DNA of 64,000 bases from AEGEAN-183 sp964342745 (GTDB taxonomy: Bacteria > Pseudomonadota > Gammaproteobacteria > Magnimaribacterales > Magnimaribacteraceae): NCBI GenBank assembly GCA_964342745.1, contig CAYFFW010000003.1, positions 1-64,000 on the forward strand. The letters are read 5' to 3'. Shown in pieces: positions 16,496 to 25,251 of this stretch (its first letter is position 1; each line of letters begins with the position of its first letter). A model generated the notes under the pieces. The model was not told where the DNA came from, ran no database searches, and worked only from the letters and a program-made list of their open reading frames with translations. A program made the position numbers and the translations under genes.

Positions 16496-17335
16496 TTAAG
16501 TAATCTCGATTTCAGGAAGATCCTTCACTAAGTTATCGATAGCACTAATTTGTTCTAAGAAAGGTTTTAAAAGCTTTAATGGCAAAGCACAAGGCCCATC
16601 ACATTTTGCTTCAGCGGGATTAGGGTGTGTTTCTAAGAATAAACCTGCTAAACCAAGTGACATAGCTGATTTTGCTAAATCTAAAGCAAAATGTCTTCTT
16701 CCGGAAGTGTTTTTACCTCCTCCTCCTGGTTGTTGGAGAGAATGCGTTACATCAAAAATAACTGGATAATTACTTAACTTTAATTCTGCTAACCCCAACA
16801 TATCAACTACCAAATTGTTATATCCGAATGTCGTACCTCTCTCACAAATTAAAATATTGGCATTATTACTTTCCTTAAACTTACTTATGATGTTCTTGAC
16901 TTCGTTAGGTGACAAGAACTGACCCTTTTTAATATTTACTGCTAATCCAGTTAATGCAGCACTTGAAATTAAGTCTGTTTGTCTACATAAAAAAGCAGGT
17001 ATCTGCAAAATATCTAAAACATCTTTGACCTTATCAACTTCTTCAGGAGAGTGAACATCAGAAATAATAGGTACTTTATAATCAGTCTTAATTTTTTCTA
17101 GTATTCTTAGCCCTTTCTCTAAGCCTGGTCCTCTATATGAATCAACAGAAGATCTATTAGCCTTGTCATAAGATGCTTTAAAAATAAAGGGGATACCCAA
17201 TTCATCAGTTACTCTTTTTAACTCTTCAATTACTTCAGTAATTATGGGTTCGTCTTCTAAAACATTAAGACCAGATATAAGAACAAAATCTGTATTATTA
17301 CTTATAGAGATATCCTGTATTTTTACTTCTTTCAC
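16496..17335 (-). CDS. kdsA: KdsA, KDO-8-phosphate synthase
   Basis: Condenses PEP and arabinose 5-phosphate to KDO-8-P, the first committed step of the LPS inner-core sugar. KdsD, encoded at 50944-51912, supplies the arabinose 5-phosphate. Family motifs FKASYDKANRSS (about 53-64), GTTFGYNNLVVDM and FDVTHSLQQPGG are present in 279 aa. It fills the pyrG-kdsA-eno slot with one base before pyrG. Confidence 0.97.
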   Translation of the reverse strand: MKEVKIQDISISNNTDFVLISGLNVLEDEPIITEVIEELKRVTDELGIPFIFKASYDKANRSSVDSYRGPGLEKGLRILEKIKTDYKVPIISDVHSPEEVDKVKDVLDILQIPAFLCRQTDLISSAALTGLAVNIKKGQFLSPNEVKNIISKFKESNNANILICERGTTFGYNNLVVDMLGLAELKLSNYPVIFDVTHSLQQPGGGGKNTSGRRHFALDLAKSAMSLGLAGLFLETHPNPAEAKCDGPCALPLKLLKPFLEQISAIDNLVKDLPEIEIT

Positions 17336-17336
17336 T

Positions 17337-18989
17337 TCAATTACTTAATTTAATTTGTCTTTGATTATTAGCTGCGTCGATGAAACCTCTAAATAGAGGG
17401 TGACCATCTATGGGGTTAGAAGTAAATTCAGGATGAAACTGGCAACCAACAAACCATGGGTGCTCATTAATTTCAATAACCTCAACAAGGTTATTATCTT
17501 TAGATTTTCCAACAATACTTAACCCTGCTGATTCTATTTGTTCCACATAGTTATTATTAATCTCATATCTATGTCTATGTCTTTCTTGAATAGAGTCTTC
17601 TCCATAAAGAGAACTAGTCAAAGAGTTTCCTGAAAGGAAGCATTCTTGAGCACCTAAACGCATTGTCCCTCCTAGATCTGAGTTTTCATCTCTCTTTTCA
17701 ATAGCACCATCTGAATCCATCCATTCATTTATCAAGCCAACTACTGGATAATTAGTATTCTTATCAAATTCACTACTATTTGCTCCTTTTAGTTTTAAAA
17801 CATTTCTTGCAAACTCTATAACTGCCACTTGCATTCCTAAACAGATTCCTAAATAAGGTATTTTATTTTTTCTAGCATACTCTGCTGTAGTTATCATTCC
17901 TTCAATTCCTCTGTGTCCAAAGCCACCAGGGACAAGGATTGCATCAACATCACTTAGAACACTATCAACATTATTTGGTTCAATAGATTCTGAATCAATA
18001 TAGTTAATATTAATCTTTAACTGATGCTGTATCCCACCATGAACTAAAGCTTCATTTAGAGACTTGTAGGCATCCTTAAGATCCATATACTTGCCTACCA
18101 TAGCTATTGATACTTCATTCTTAGGGTTGATATGAGCCTTTGTAACTCTTCTCCAATCTTCAAGTTTAGGCTTATCACAAGATAGATTAAGTTTTTCAGT
18201 TACTATTTCATCTACTTTTTGTAAATTAAGCTGGATAGGGATTTCATAGATAGATTCAACATCAGGTAAAGAAATTACACTTTCCTTTTCAACATTAGTA
18301 AACAAAGCTATCTTTTCTCTAGCTTCTTCAGAAAGCTCTTCATCAGACCGGCAAACTAGTATGTCGGGCTGAAGCCCGTGGGACAGCATTTCTTTAACAG
18401 ATCTTTGTGTAGGTTTTGTCTTTGTCTCTCCTGCAGCAGCAATATAAGGAACTAAAGTTAAATGCATGAATAAAGTTTTAGTACGTCCCAATTCAATCTT
18501 CATTTGTCTTATTGCTTCAAGAAACGGCTGTGATTCTATATCTCCTACTGTTCCTCCAATTTCAACTATAGCTACTTCGGAACCCTTTGAACCTTCTTTA
18601 ACTCGTCTCTTAATCTCATCAGTTATATGGGGTATAACTTGTACTGTACCACCCAGATAATCTCCTCTTCGTTCATTCTTTAATACAGATTCATAAACTT
18701 GACCAGTAGTGAAATTATTGTCTTTAGACATCTTAGATTTTATAAACCTTTCATAATGACCTAAATCCAAATCTGTTTCTGATCCATCATCAGTTACAAA
18801 TACCTCTCCATGTTGAAATGGACTCATAGTTCCAGGGTCTAAGTTTATATAAGGGTCTAATTTCATTATGGTTACTTTAATCCCTCTACTTTCTAAAAGA
18901 GCCCCTAAAGAGGCTGAAGTAATACCTTTACCCAAAGAGGACACTACTCCTCCGGTTACAAAAATGAATCTAGTTTCTGAATTTCCCAT
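17337..18989 (-). CDS. pyrG: CTP synthase
   Basis: ATP-dependent amination of UTP to CTP. The N-terminal synthetase domain starts FIFVTGGVVSSLGKGI. The C-terminal glutaminase domain has the nucleophile cysteine in GICLGMQVAVIEF and the His/Glu pair in CQFHPEFTSNP. The reading frame opens 13 codons upstream (19028), but the ATG at 18989 gives the normal MGNSETRFIFVTGG start and is chosen (550 aa). Confidence 0.97.
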   Translation of the reverse strand: MGNSETRFIFVTGGVVSSLGKGITSASLGALLESRGIKVTIMKLDPYINLDPGTMSPFQHGEVFVTDDGSETDLDLGHYERFIKSKMSKDNNFTTGQVYESVLKNERRGDYLGGTVQVIPHITDEIKRRVKEGSKGSEVAIVEIGGTVGDIESQPFLEAIRQMKIELGRTKTLFMHLTLVPYIAAAGETKTKPTQRSVKEMLSHGLQPDILVCRSDEELSEEAREKIALFTNVEKESVISLPDVESIYEIPIQLNLQKVDEIVTEKLNLSCDKPKLEDWRRVTKAHINPKNEVSIAMVGKYMDLKDAYKSLNEALVHGGIQHQLKININYIDSESIEPNNVDSVLSDVDAILVPGGFGHRGIEGMITTAEYARKNKIPYLGICLGMQVAVIEFARNVLKLKGANSSEFDKNTNYPVVGLINEWMDSDGAIEKRDENSDLGGTMRLGAQECFLSGNSLTSSLYGEDSIQERHRHRYEINNNYVEQIESAGLSIVGKSKDNNLVEVIEINEHPWFVGCQFHPEFTSNPIDGHPLFRGFIDAANNQRQIKLSN

Positions 18990-19031
18990 CTGTATACCAT
19001 GCAAAAAAAAGGTTCTGCAAGATGGCATTAC

Positions 19032-19060
19032 AGATTAACAAAAAGTTGCTATACCTACAA
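19032..19060 (-). promoter_or_regulatory. Possible pyrG-kdsA-eno promoter
   Basis: In the 108-base gap between dnaB and pyrG the minus strand has TTGTAG (19055-19060), a 17-base spacer and TAATCT (19032-19037). Spacing is ideal, but both hexamers are imperfect, so this is a weak call. Confidence 0.35.
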
Positions 19061-19097
19061 TGTAAATAAACGTTTTAAGAGAAAAATATTAAGGTTC

Positions 19098-20492
19098 TTA
19101 GTTGTCTTCGTTATCGTAATATTGCGGTGGATATCTCTCTTCTTTAGCTAAATTCTCGAACTTAGCTACCGAATCCCTAAAAGCTAAAGAAATTGTTCCA
19201 GTTGGTCCATTTCTTTGCTTTGCTATATTTACTTCAGCCTTTCCTTTATTCTCTAGATCATTCTTGTCGTAATACTCATGCCTATATAAAAAAGCTATCA
19301 CATCTGCATCCTGTTCTATTGCTCCCGAATCTCTTAAGTCTGCCAATATAGGTCTTTTATTAGGTCTTGATTCTACAGCCCTATTTAATTGAGAAAGAGC
19401 AACTATAGGAACATCTAACTCCTTGGCCAAGGCTTTTAGCGATCTACTGATTTCACTGATTTCAGCTACTCTATTATCACTTTTGTTCTGTACTTGCATT
19501 AAACCTATATAATCAACAAATATCATTGCGAGGTCTTTATTCTCTCTTTTTACTCTTCTAGCTCTAGACCTCAATTCTGAAGGACTTAAAGCAGGCGTAT
19601 CATCTAGTAGAATGTTTTTACTACTTAAAACTGATAAGGCCTTATCAATTCCCTCCCAATCAGCATCTTGTAGCTGACCCCTCATAAGCCTCTGTAAATC
19701 AATATTTGCAATACTTGAAATAAACCTTCTTACTACTTGTTCTGCAGACATTTCCATACTGAATATCAAAACAGTTTGGTCGGTTTGAGTTGCAACATTT
19801 TCTGCTATATTAAAAGCTAAGGCTGTCTTACCCATTGAAGGCCTTCCAGCAATTATTATTAAATCTGATCTTTGAAAACCCAAGGTTATTTCATCAATCT
19901 CTGTAAAACCTGTGCTTGCACCCACAAGAGATTCTCCTAATTCATTTGACTCTTGAATATTGGAATAGACTGGACCAAGTAATTCTCTAATACCTTTTGG
20001 ACCTGCCGATCTCTTCACATCATCTCTTAAACTTAAAATACTTTCTTCAGCATTATCAATAATTTGATCGCTAGAAGAAGAATCTGATTCCTTTGCGTTT
20101 TTTGCAATTTGGTCAACAGTTGTAATCAACCTCCTAAGGTTTGATCTTTGTTTAATAATTTCAGCATAACTTTCTATATTTGCTACGCTAGGCGTTTCTT
20201 TAGCTAATTGGGTTAAATAATTTTTTCCACCTAGATCAACTAGTTCAGGGAGATCCCCATTTCCTTCTAAAGCTTCCTGAACTGTAATTAAATCTACAGG
20301 CTTTCCTAGATCTTGAAGGTTTTTTATAGTCTTAAAGATAAGTCTATGCTCGTTGCTATAAAAGTCTTCTTCAAGGATAACTCCAGCTACTAGATCCCAA
20401 GCATCATTTTTAAGCATAATGCCTCCGAGAACTGCCCTTTCTGCTTCTACAGAGAATGGAAGTTGAATATTTTCGTTAGGATATTGAGACAT
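19098..20492 (-). CDS. dnaB: Replicative DNA helicase DnaB
   Basis: Hexameric 5'-3' helicase of the replication fork. The N-terminal DnaG-interaction domain (about 10-110, with PFSVEAERAVLGGIML) is followed by the RecA-like domain with Walker A AGRPSMGKTAL (about 220), Walker B FVDYIGLMQ and DLRDSGAIEQDADVIAFLYR near 390. 464 aa, no intein. It follows the rpsF-rpsR-rplI operon as in E. coli and many relatives. Confidence 0.97.
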   Translation of the reverse strand: MSQYPNENIQLPFSVEAERAVLGGIMLKNDAWDLVAGVILEEDFYSNEHRLIFKTIKNLQDLGKPVDLITVQEALEGNGDLPELVDLGGKNYLTQLAKETPSVANIESYAEIIKQRSNLRRLITTVDQIAKNAKESDSSSSDQIIDNAEESILSLRDDVKRSAGPKGIRELLGPVYSNIQESNELGESLVGASTGFTEIDEITLGFQRSDLIIIAGRPSMGKTALAFNIAENVATQTDQTVLIFSMEMSAEQVVRRFISSIANIDLQRLMRGQLQDADWEGIDKALSVLSSKNILLDDTPALSPSELRSRARRVKRENKDLAMIFVDYIGLMQVQNKSDNRVAEISEISRSLKALAKELDVPIVALSQLNRAVESRPNKRPILADLRDSGAIEQDADVIAFLYRHEYYDKNDLENKGKAEVNIAKQRNGPTGTISLAFRDSVAKFENLAKEERYPPQYYDNEDN

Positions 20493-20508
20493 TCGAAGAG
20501 ATAAAATT

Positions 20509-20527
20509 GAGTTACATAGATTAACTC
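20509..20527. repeat. Short inverted repeat between rplI and dnaB
   Basis: Perfect 6-base inverted repeat GAGTTA/TAACTC with a 7-base loop in the 78-base gap after rplI. On the minus strand it is followed by AATTTTAT. It could be a weak terminator or attenuating stem before dnaB. The stem is A/T-rich and short, so the role is uncertain. Confidence 0.3.
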
Positions 20528-20570
20528 TAATTCTCCCACTTGATTAGATTTAAAACAATATAAATTTAGA

Positions 20571-21020
20571 TTATTCTTCTGCTTCTATCTTAATAGAAAT
20601 AGATTCCACAACTTCTGGATGAAGTTCTATATCAATTTTATATTCACCAAGCTCTTTTAAGGTGCCCTCAGGTAACCTTATAGCTCCCTTTTCTATTTCT
20701 AGCCCTTGGCTAATAATGGCTTCTGATATTTCTCGAGTTCCTATAGAACCATAAAGGGTTCCTTCTTCAGAAACAATTGTTGAAATAGAAACCTCTAGAG
20801 ATTTGAGTTTCTCTGCTATTTCAAGAGCTAAATTCTTTCTCTGCAGCTCAGCTTTTTCTAGAGAAACTTTTTTAGCTTCATATTCAGCTTTATTTTCTTT
20901 ATTGGCCTTAATAGCCTTACCTGAAGGAATTAAGAAATTTCTTGCAAATCCAGATTTAACACTAACTAAATCTCCTGGATCTCCTAACTTAGTAATTTTT
21001 TCTAATAGAATAATTTCCAT
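20571..21020 (-). CDS. rplI: 50S ribosomal protein L9
   Basis: Large-subunit protein of the L1-stalk base. The N-terminal rRNA-binding domain begins MEIILLEKITKLGDPGDLVSVKSGFARNFLIP, the family signature. A long connecting helix (about 45-75) and a C-terminal domain (about 80-148) follow; total 149 aa. Two bases after rpsR. Confidence 0.98.
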   Translation of the reverse strand: MEIILLEKITKLGDPGDLVSVKSGFARNFLIPSGKAIKANKENKAEYEAKKVSLEKAELQRKNLALEIAEKLKSLEVSISTIVSEEGTLYGSIGTREISEAIISQGLEIEKGAIRLPEGTLKELGEYKIDIELHPEVVESISIKIEAEE

Positions 21021-21022
21021 AA

Positions 21023-21289
21023 CTAACCATAATGTGAATCTGTATAAGGTAATAAAGCTAGATGTCTAGCCCTCTTAATAGCTGTGGTTAACTGCCTTTG
21101 ATATTTTGCAGAAGTTCCTGTTGTTCTAGATGGCATAATCTTGCCTGTTTCCGTAATAAATTCTTTTAATAAACCTATATCCTTATAATCTATCTCTTGA
21201 ATACCTAGAGCAGTAAATTTACAGAACCTTCTCCTATTTTCTTGATTAGAAGGTCTTTTTTTAAAATTTTTCTTTTGTTTTCTAGCCAT
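21023..21289 (-). CDS. rpsR: 30S ribosomal protein S18
   Basis: Small-subunit protein that pairs with S6. The 88 aa contain RRRFCKFTALGIQEIDYKDI and GKIMPSRTTGTSAKYQRQLTTAIKRARHLALLPYTD, the universal S18 core. The N-terminus is slightly longer and very basic. It lies just downstream of the assembly gap; any priB between rpsF and rpsR could only be in the gap. Confidence 0.98.
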   Translation of the reverse strand: MARKQKKNFKKRPSNQENRRRFCKFTALGIQEIDYKDIGLLKEFITETGKIMPSRTTGTSAKYQRQLTTAIKRARHLALLPYTDSHYG

Positions 21290-21306
21290 ATTTCTTAACT
21301 TATTCC

Positions 21307-21406
21307 NNNNNNNNNNNNNNNNNNNNNNNNNNNNNNNNNNNNNNNNNNNNNNNNNNNNNNNNNNNNNNNNNNNNNNNNNNNNNNNNNNNNNNNNNNNNNN
21401 NNNNNN
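21307..21406. other. Assembly gap (100 N)
   Basis: Exactly 100 unknown bases, the conventional size for a scaffold gap of unknown length. The left flank is the rpsR leader and the right flank is still inside rpsF, so the order is right, but the end of rpsF and the rpsF-rpsR spacer are not known. Confidence 0.98.
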
Positions 21407-21774
21407 TTATCTCGTTTTGTTTCTGAGTCTTTAAAATAGTCTAAGTCTTCTTCTTCTGTTTGTGAAGAAAGAGCAGATAATTCGGTTTCAGCTTTATCTT
21501 TAACAATAATTAGGTTCCTAATAATAGAATCATTGAACTTAAAGGAAGACTCTATCTGTTCCAAGACTTCTTTGTTACATTCTATATTTAATAGAGCATA
21601 AGAAGCTTTAAATTGATCTTGTATTGGGTAAGCAAGTTTTCTCCTCCCAATGTCTTCAGAGCGGTGAATCTTACCGCCTGACTCTTCAACTAAGGAAGAG
21701 AATTTATTTAAAACTGATTGAGTTTGGTCTGATTGATCAGGATGTACCAAAAAAACTATTTCGTAATGTCTCAT
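21407..21774 (-). CDS. rpsF: 30S ribosomal protein S6, 3' end lost in the assembly gap
   Basis: S6 binds 16S rRNA with S18. The start MRHYEIVFLVHPDQSDQ and the RRKLAYPIQDQFKASYALLNIEC core are typical. The ATG at 21774 follows GAGAGG with good spacing; an 18-codon upstream extension is rejected. The acidic tail EEEDLDYFKDSETKRD runs into the gap with no stop codon, so the true C-terminus is unknown. First gene of the rpsF-rpsR-rplI operon. Confidence 0.95.
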
Positions 21775-21836
21775 ATATACCTCTCGGTTAAAGCCCAACC
21801 CAATATACAGATGTGAGCAAGGTAACAAGGATGCGC

Positions 21837-21865
21837 ATTCTATTTGACCTTAAATTTTGAATCAA
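21837..21865 (-). promoter_or_regulatory. rpsF operon promoter with GC-rich discriminator
   Basis: Minus strand TTGATT (21860-21865), 17-base spacer, TAGAAT (21837-21842), then GCGCATCC at the expected transcription start. The -35 overlaps the ddl stop codon. The GC-rich discriminator is characteristic of promoters repressed by ppGpp/DksA and resembles the rplM promoter in this window. Confidence 0.7.
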
Positions 21866-22818
21866 GCTGTATTTAAGATAGCTGTTACAAGGTTATTGAA
21901 ATCTATATCAATAAAAGATGCTGATTTAGGGACTAAACTAGTCTCAGTGAGACCAGGTACTGTATTTATTTCTATCAACTGAAAATTATTCTCTTTATCT
22001 TTAATTAGATCAATCCTTCCCCAACCACTGCAACCTAAACAAGAAAAAGCGTTTAGAGCAAAATCATTTACGATGGATAGTTCATCTGAACTTAAATTAG
22101 ATTTCTCATAAATAGTATCCGAACTTAAATATTTAGCTTCAAAATCATAAAACTTATTGCTTGGAGTAATGGTTATTGGTGGAAGAGTTTTATTACCTAA
22201 AACAGGGACTGTGATTTCTTCTCCTTCTACAAATGCTTCTACCAACAATATATCATCGTATTCTAAGGCCTTCTTCATAGCTTCTTCTAATGAAGTTTTT
22301 TCTTCCGGATGAATGATGCTAATTCCTAAACTAGATCCTTCTCTGGCAGGCTTGACTACAAAAGACTGTTCTAAGGGACTAACATCTACTTCGTTAGAAA
22401 GAAATGGTAATGTTTCAAATTCAGAAGTTCCGGCATTTCTTATTTCTACAAAATCAGGTGTAGGCAAAGAAAAATCTCTCCAAACTTTTTTAGTTTCTGA
22501 TTTATTCATTGATAACTTGCAAGATTTAGAATCACTGCCAGTAAATTGAATCTTTTTTTCTTCTAAGATACCTTGGATAAAACCATCTTCTCCTCCTCTT
22601 CCATGAAGAGCTATAAATACTAAATCAAGAGAATGCGTATACTTATTTATATCGTCTGGAGACTTTAAGTCTACTCCTATCACTTTTAAACCTAATGACT
22701 TTAAAGAATCTTCTACTGCTGCCCCTGTTTTGAGTGAAATATCTCTTTCAGCAGACCAGCCTCCTTTGAAAACTGTTATTTCTCTTTCTTTTAGGGAAGT
22801 TAAATCTAGATCTATCAC
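21862..22818 (-). CDS. ddl: D-alanine-D-alanine ligase
   Basis: ATP-grasp ligase making the D-Ala-D-Ala dipeptide used by MurF. ALHGRGGEDGFIQGILE (about 71-87), SSLGISIIHPEE, ILVEAFVEGEEITVPVLG and the C-terminal LIEINTVPGLTETSLVPK are the family markers. 318 aa. Overlaps murC by four bases. It is the last gene of the dcw cluster, where in E. coli ftsQAZ would follow. Confidence 0.97.
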   Translation of the reverse strand: MIDLDLTSLKEREITVFKGGWSAERDISLKTGAAVEDSLKSLGLKVIGVDLKSPDDINKYTHSLDLVFIALHGRGGEDGFIQGILEEKKIQFTGSDSKSCKLSMNKSETKKVWRDFSLPTPDFVEIRNAGTSEFETLPFLSNEVDVSPLEQSFVVKPAREGSSLGISIIHPEEKTSLEEAMKKALEYDDILLVEAFVEGEEITVPVLGNKTLPPITITPSNKFYDFEAKYLSSDTIYEKSNLSSDELSIVNDFALNAFSCLGCSGWGRIDLIKDKENNFQLIEINTVPGLTETSLVPKSASFIDIDFNNLVTAILNTA

Positions 22819-24197
22819 AAGCTGTAGATCTCTCTTAAATCTGCTGAAATCTCTGAAATATTACCTGCACCCTGAATTAATAAAATATTATTACCTTTAA
22901 TAAAATTGGATTGGATTTGATCTAAAGCACCTTCTTTTGAACTCACTAAAGAGACCTGTAGGAAGTCTTTTAAATTTTCTAATAGCTTAGAAGAAGATAT
23001 TCCTTCAATAGGGTCCTCGCCTGCAGAATATATATCAAGCAATATAAGCTCATCAACTAATTGTAAAACTTTTATAAAATCATCAAATAAATCTCTGGTT
23101 CTAGTGAATCTATGTGGTTGAAAAATCATATTTACCTTTGAGTCAGGAAAAGATTCTCTTAATGCTAAAACAGTACTTCTTATTTCAGTTGGATGATGTC
23201 CATAGTCATCAATGACTAAAGTATTATCAATTTTACCTAAAAATTGCATCCTCCTATTAATACCAGAAAATTTTGAAAGTGCAGACTGGATGTTTATTAC
23301 AGGTATACCTTCTTCAATTGCTAGAACAGAAGCTGCCGTTGCATTTAAAACATTATGTTTTCCTGGAAGGTTTAAAATAAATTCTTGGGATTCCCCTTCT
23401 GGGTTGGTTAGAGAAAACTTAGAAATAAATTCTTTTGCTTCATAACTACCTATTCGATAATGATTTTCAGGGCCAAAACCATAATAAATAGTTTTTCTAG
23501 AAAAAGAAGGAGTTAACTTTCTTATAGTTTCATCATCACCACAAGCAACAAGAAGACCATTAAAAGGAAGTTTTTTTACAAACTGGGTAAATCCTTCTTC
23601 CAAGTTGGTCATACTATTCTCATAATTTACTAGATGATCAGAATCGATGTTAGTTATTATTTCTAGAGTAGGCTGAAGCATTAAGAAAGACTTATCACTT
23701 TCATCTGCTTCTGCAATGAGATACTCTCCAGAACCTAGCTTAGCATTTGAAGCAAAACTATTAATTATGCCCCCATTAATAAAAGTTGGATCCAGCATTG
23801 CTTCAGTCATTATAGAAGCCAAGATACTAGTTGTAGTTGTTTTACCATGAGTACCTGCAATAGCTATTCCTCTTTTCATGTTCATTAAGCTTGATAAAAG
23901 TTCTGCTCTCTCAAGAACAGGTAGACCAATTTTTTGAGCTTCAATCAATTCCGCATTTGAATCTTCTATTGCTGAAGATTTTATTATCATATCCATACCA
24001 TCAATGCTGGTCTTTTCATGGCCAATATTGACTTTTATTCCTAGAGATTTAAGTCTTTCGGTAACATCAGATTCACTAATGTCTGATCCATAAACCTCGT
24101 ATCCAGTATTAAATAAGACCTCAGCTAATCCACTCATACCGCTTCCACCAATACCTATAAAGAAAATCTTATTTGGTGTCTTTTTGGAGTGATTCAT
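22815..24197 (-). CDS. murC: UDP-N-acetylmuramate-L-alanine ligase
   Basis: Adds L-Ala to UDP-MurNAc, the first peptide step of wall precursor synthesis. FIGIGGSGMSGLAEVL is the N-terminal Rossmann motif, GTHGKTTTTSILAS the ATP loop (about 115), and DDYGHHPTEI the C-terminal domain marker. 460 aa, complete. Its start lies 28 bases inside murG, so translation is coupled. Confidence 0.97.
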   Translation of the reverse strand: MNHSKKTPNKIFFIGIGGSGMSGLAEVLFNTGYEVYGSDISESDVTERLKSLGIKVNIGHEKTSIDGMDMIIKSSAIEDSNAELIEAQKIGLPVLERAELLSSLMNMKRGIAIAGTHGKTTTTSILASIMTEAMLDPTFINGGIINSFASNAKLGSGEYLIAEADESDKSFLMLQPTLEIITNIDSDHLVNYENSMTNLEEGFTQFVKKLPFNGLLVACGDDETIRKLTPSFSRKTIYYGFGPENHYRIGSYEAKEFISKFSLTNPEGESQEFILNLPGKHNVLNATAASVLAIEEGIPVINIQSALSKFSGINRRMQFLGKIDNTLVIDDYGHHPTEIRSTVLALRESFPDSKVNMIFQPHRFTRTRDLFDDFIKVLQLVDELILLDIYSAGEDPIEGISSSKLLENLKDFLQVSLVSSKEGALDQIQSNFIKGNNILLIQGAGNISEISADLREIYSL

Positions 24198-25251
24198 TTA
24201 TTTTTTGAAAAATTATTTCAACTGCATCAGGAATTGACGCAAGTTTAGCTGAATTAGTCATAGAATTTCTTTTTTCTTCATCAAAAAAAAGTTGTTTAAT
24301 AGTTTTAGATAAATCTTTTATGTTTCTTTTATCTGAGATTATCACTTTAGCTGCACCCATGTCTTCTAAGAACTTAGCATTAAATAATTGGTGATCATCT
24401 GTAGACCAAGGTAAAGGGAGAAGAATACTAGGGGTCTTGGTTGCCAATAACTCAGAAACGGTCATAGCTCCTGCCCTACTAATAACTAAGTCACTATTCT
24501 CATAAGCTTCGCCCATATCATCAATGAATTCTTTAACTTTATAGGTTGTGTTTAACTCTCGATATAATTTTATTAGCTTGTTTTTATCTCTTTTCCCGGT
24601 TTGGTGAATAACTTTCCAATTTGCTATTTCTTCTATTTCTTTTAGAGCTTCAATTACAATTGAGTTAAGTTGAGACGAACCTTGACTCCCACCAATAACC
24701 AGCAAATTAAAACTATTTTGTGAATTATCTTTCTCCGAAGTTTTTACAGGTTTAATAATTTCTTTCCTAACAGGATTGCCTACAAATAAGATTTTAGGAT
24801 TTTCGAGATTAAAGGAAGAAGGGAATCCTGCAAAAATTATCTTTGCAAAAGACATCAATATTTTATTAGCTGAACCAGGCACACTATTCTGTTCATGAAT
24901 AAATAAAGGAGTTCGTGAAATTAACGAAGCTAACCCTGGTCCCAAGCTTAAATATCCTCCAAAAGAAATGACGAAGTCTGGTTTAATCCTTATTAATAAA
25001 AAAAATGATTTTGTAAAAGAGATTAATAAATAGTAAATAGAAATTATCTTTTGAAAGAAATTCTTTTCTCTAAAACCTGAAGACCTAAGTGCATTAAACG
25101 AAAAGCCAGCTTTACTACAAATATTTTCTTCTAATGAATCTTTCTTTCCAAACCAATATATATCAGCACCTGAAGATTTAAATCTTCTTGCAACAGCTAA
25201 AGCAGGATAAACATGACCTCCTGTTCCACCAGAAACAAATAAAGCTTTCAT
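24169..25251 (-). CDS. murG: MurG, lipid II-forming GlcNAc transferase
   Basis: Peripheral inner-membrane glycosyltransferase that converts lipid I to lipid II. The N-terminal GGTGGHVYPALAVARRF is the acceptor/phosphate loop. GGSQGSSQLNSIV, SRAGAMTVSELLA and PLPWSTDDHQLFNAKFLE are the UDP-GlcNAc-binding motifs. 360 aa. Its start shares one base with the ftsW stop. Confidence 0.97.
   Translation of the reverse strand: MKALFVSGGTGGHVYPALAVARRFKSSGADIYWFGKKDSLEENICSKAGFSFNALRSSGFREKNFFQKIISIYYLLISFTKSFFLLIRIKPDFVISFGGYLSLGPGLASLISRTPLFIHEQNSVPGSANKILMSFAKIIFAGFPSSFNLENPKILFVGNPVRKEIIKPVKTSEKDNSQNSFNLLVIGGSQGSSQLNSIVIEALKEIEEIANWKVIHQTGKRDKNKLIKLYRELNTTYKVKEFIDDMGEAYENSDLVISRAGAMTVSELLATKTPSILLPLPWSTDDHQLFNAKFLEDMGAAKVIISDKRNIKDLSKTIKQLFFDEEKRNSMTNSAKLASIPDAVEIIFQKINESLQKDTK

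Noticed and set aside
18990..19028. 13-residue N-terminal extension of pyrG
   Set aside because: The internal ATG at 18989 gives the usual CTP synthase N-terminus; the extension has no counterpart.
21295..21406. rpsF reading through the N run to a stop at 21295
   Set aside because: The gap length is conventional, so the frame beyond it is arbitrary.
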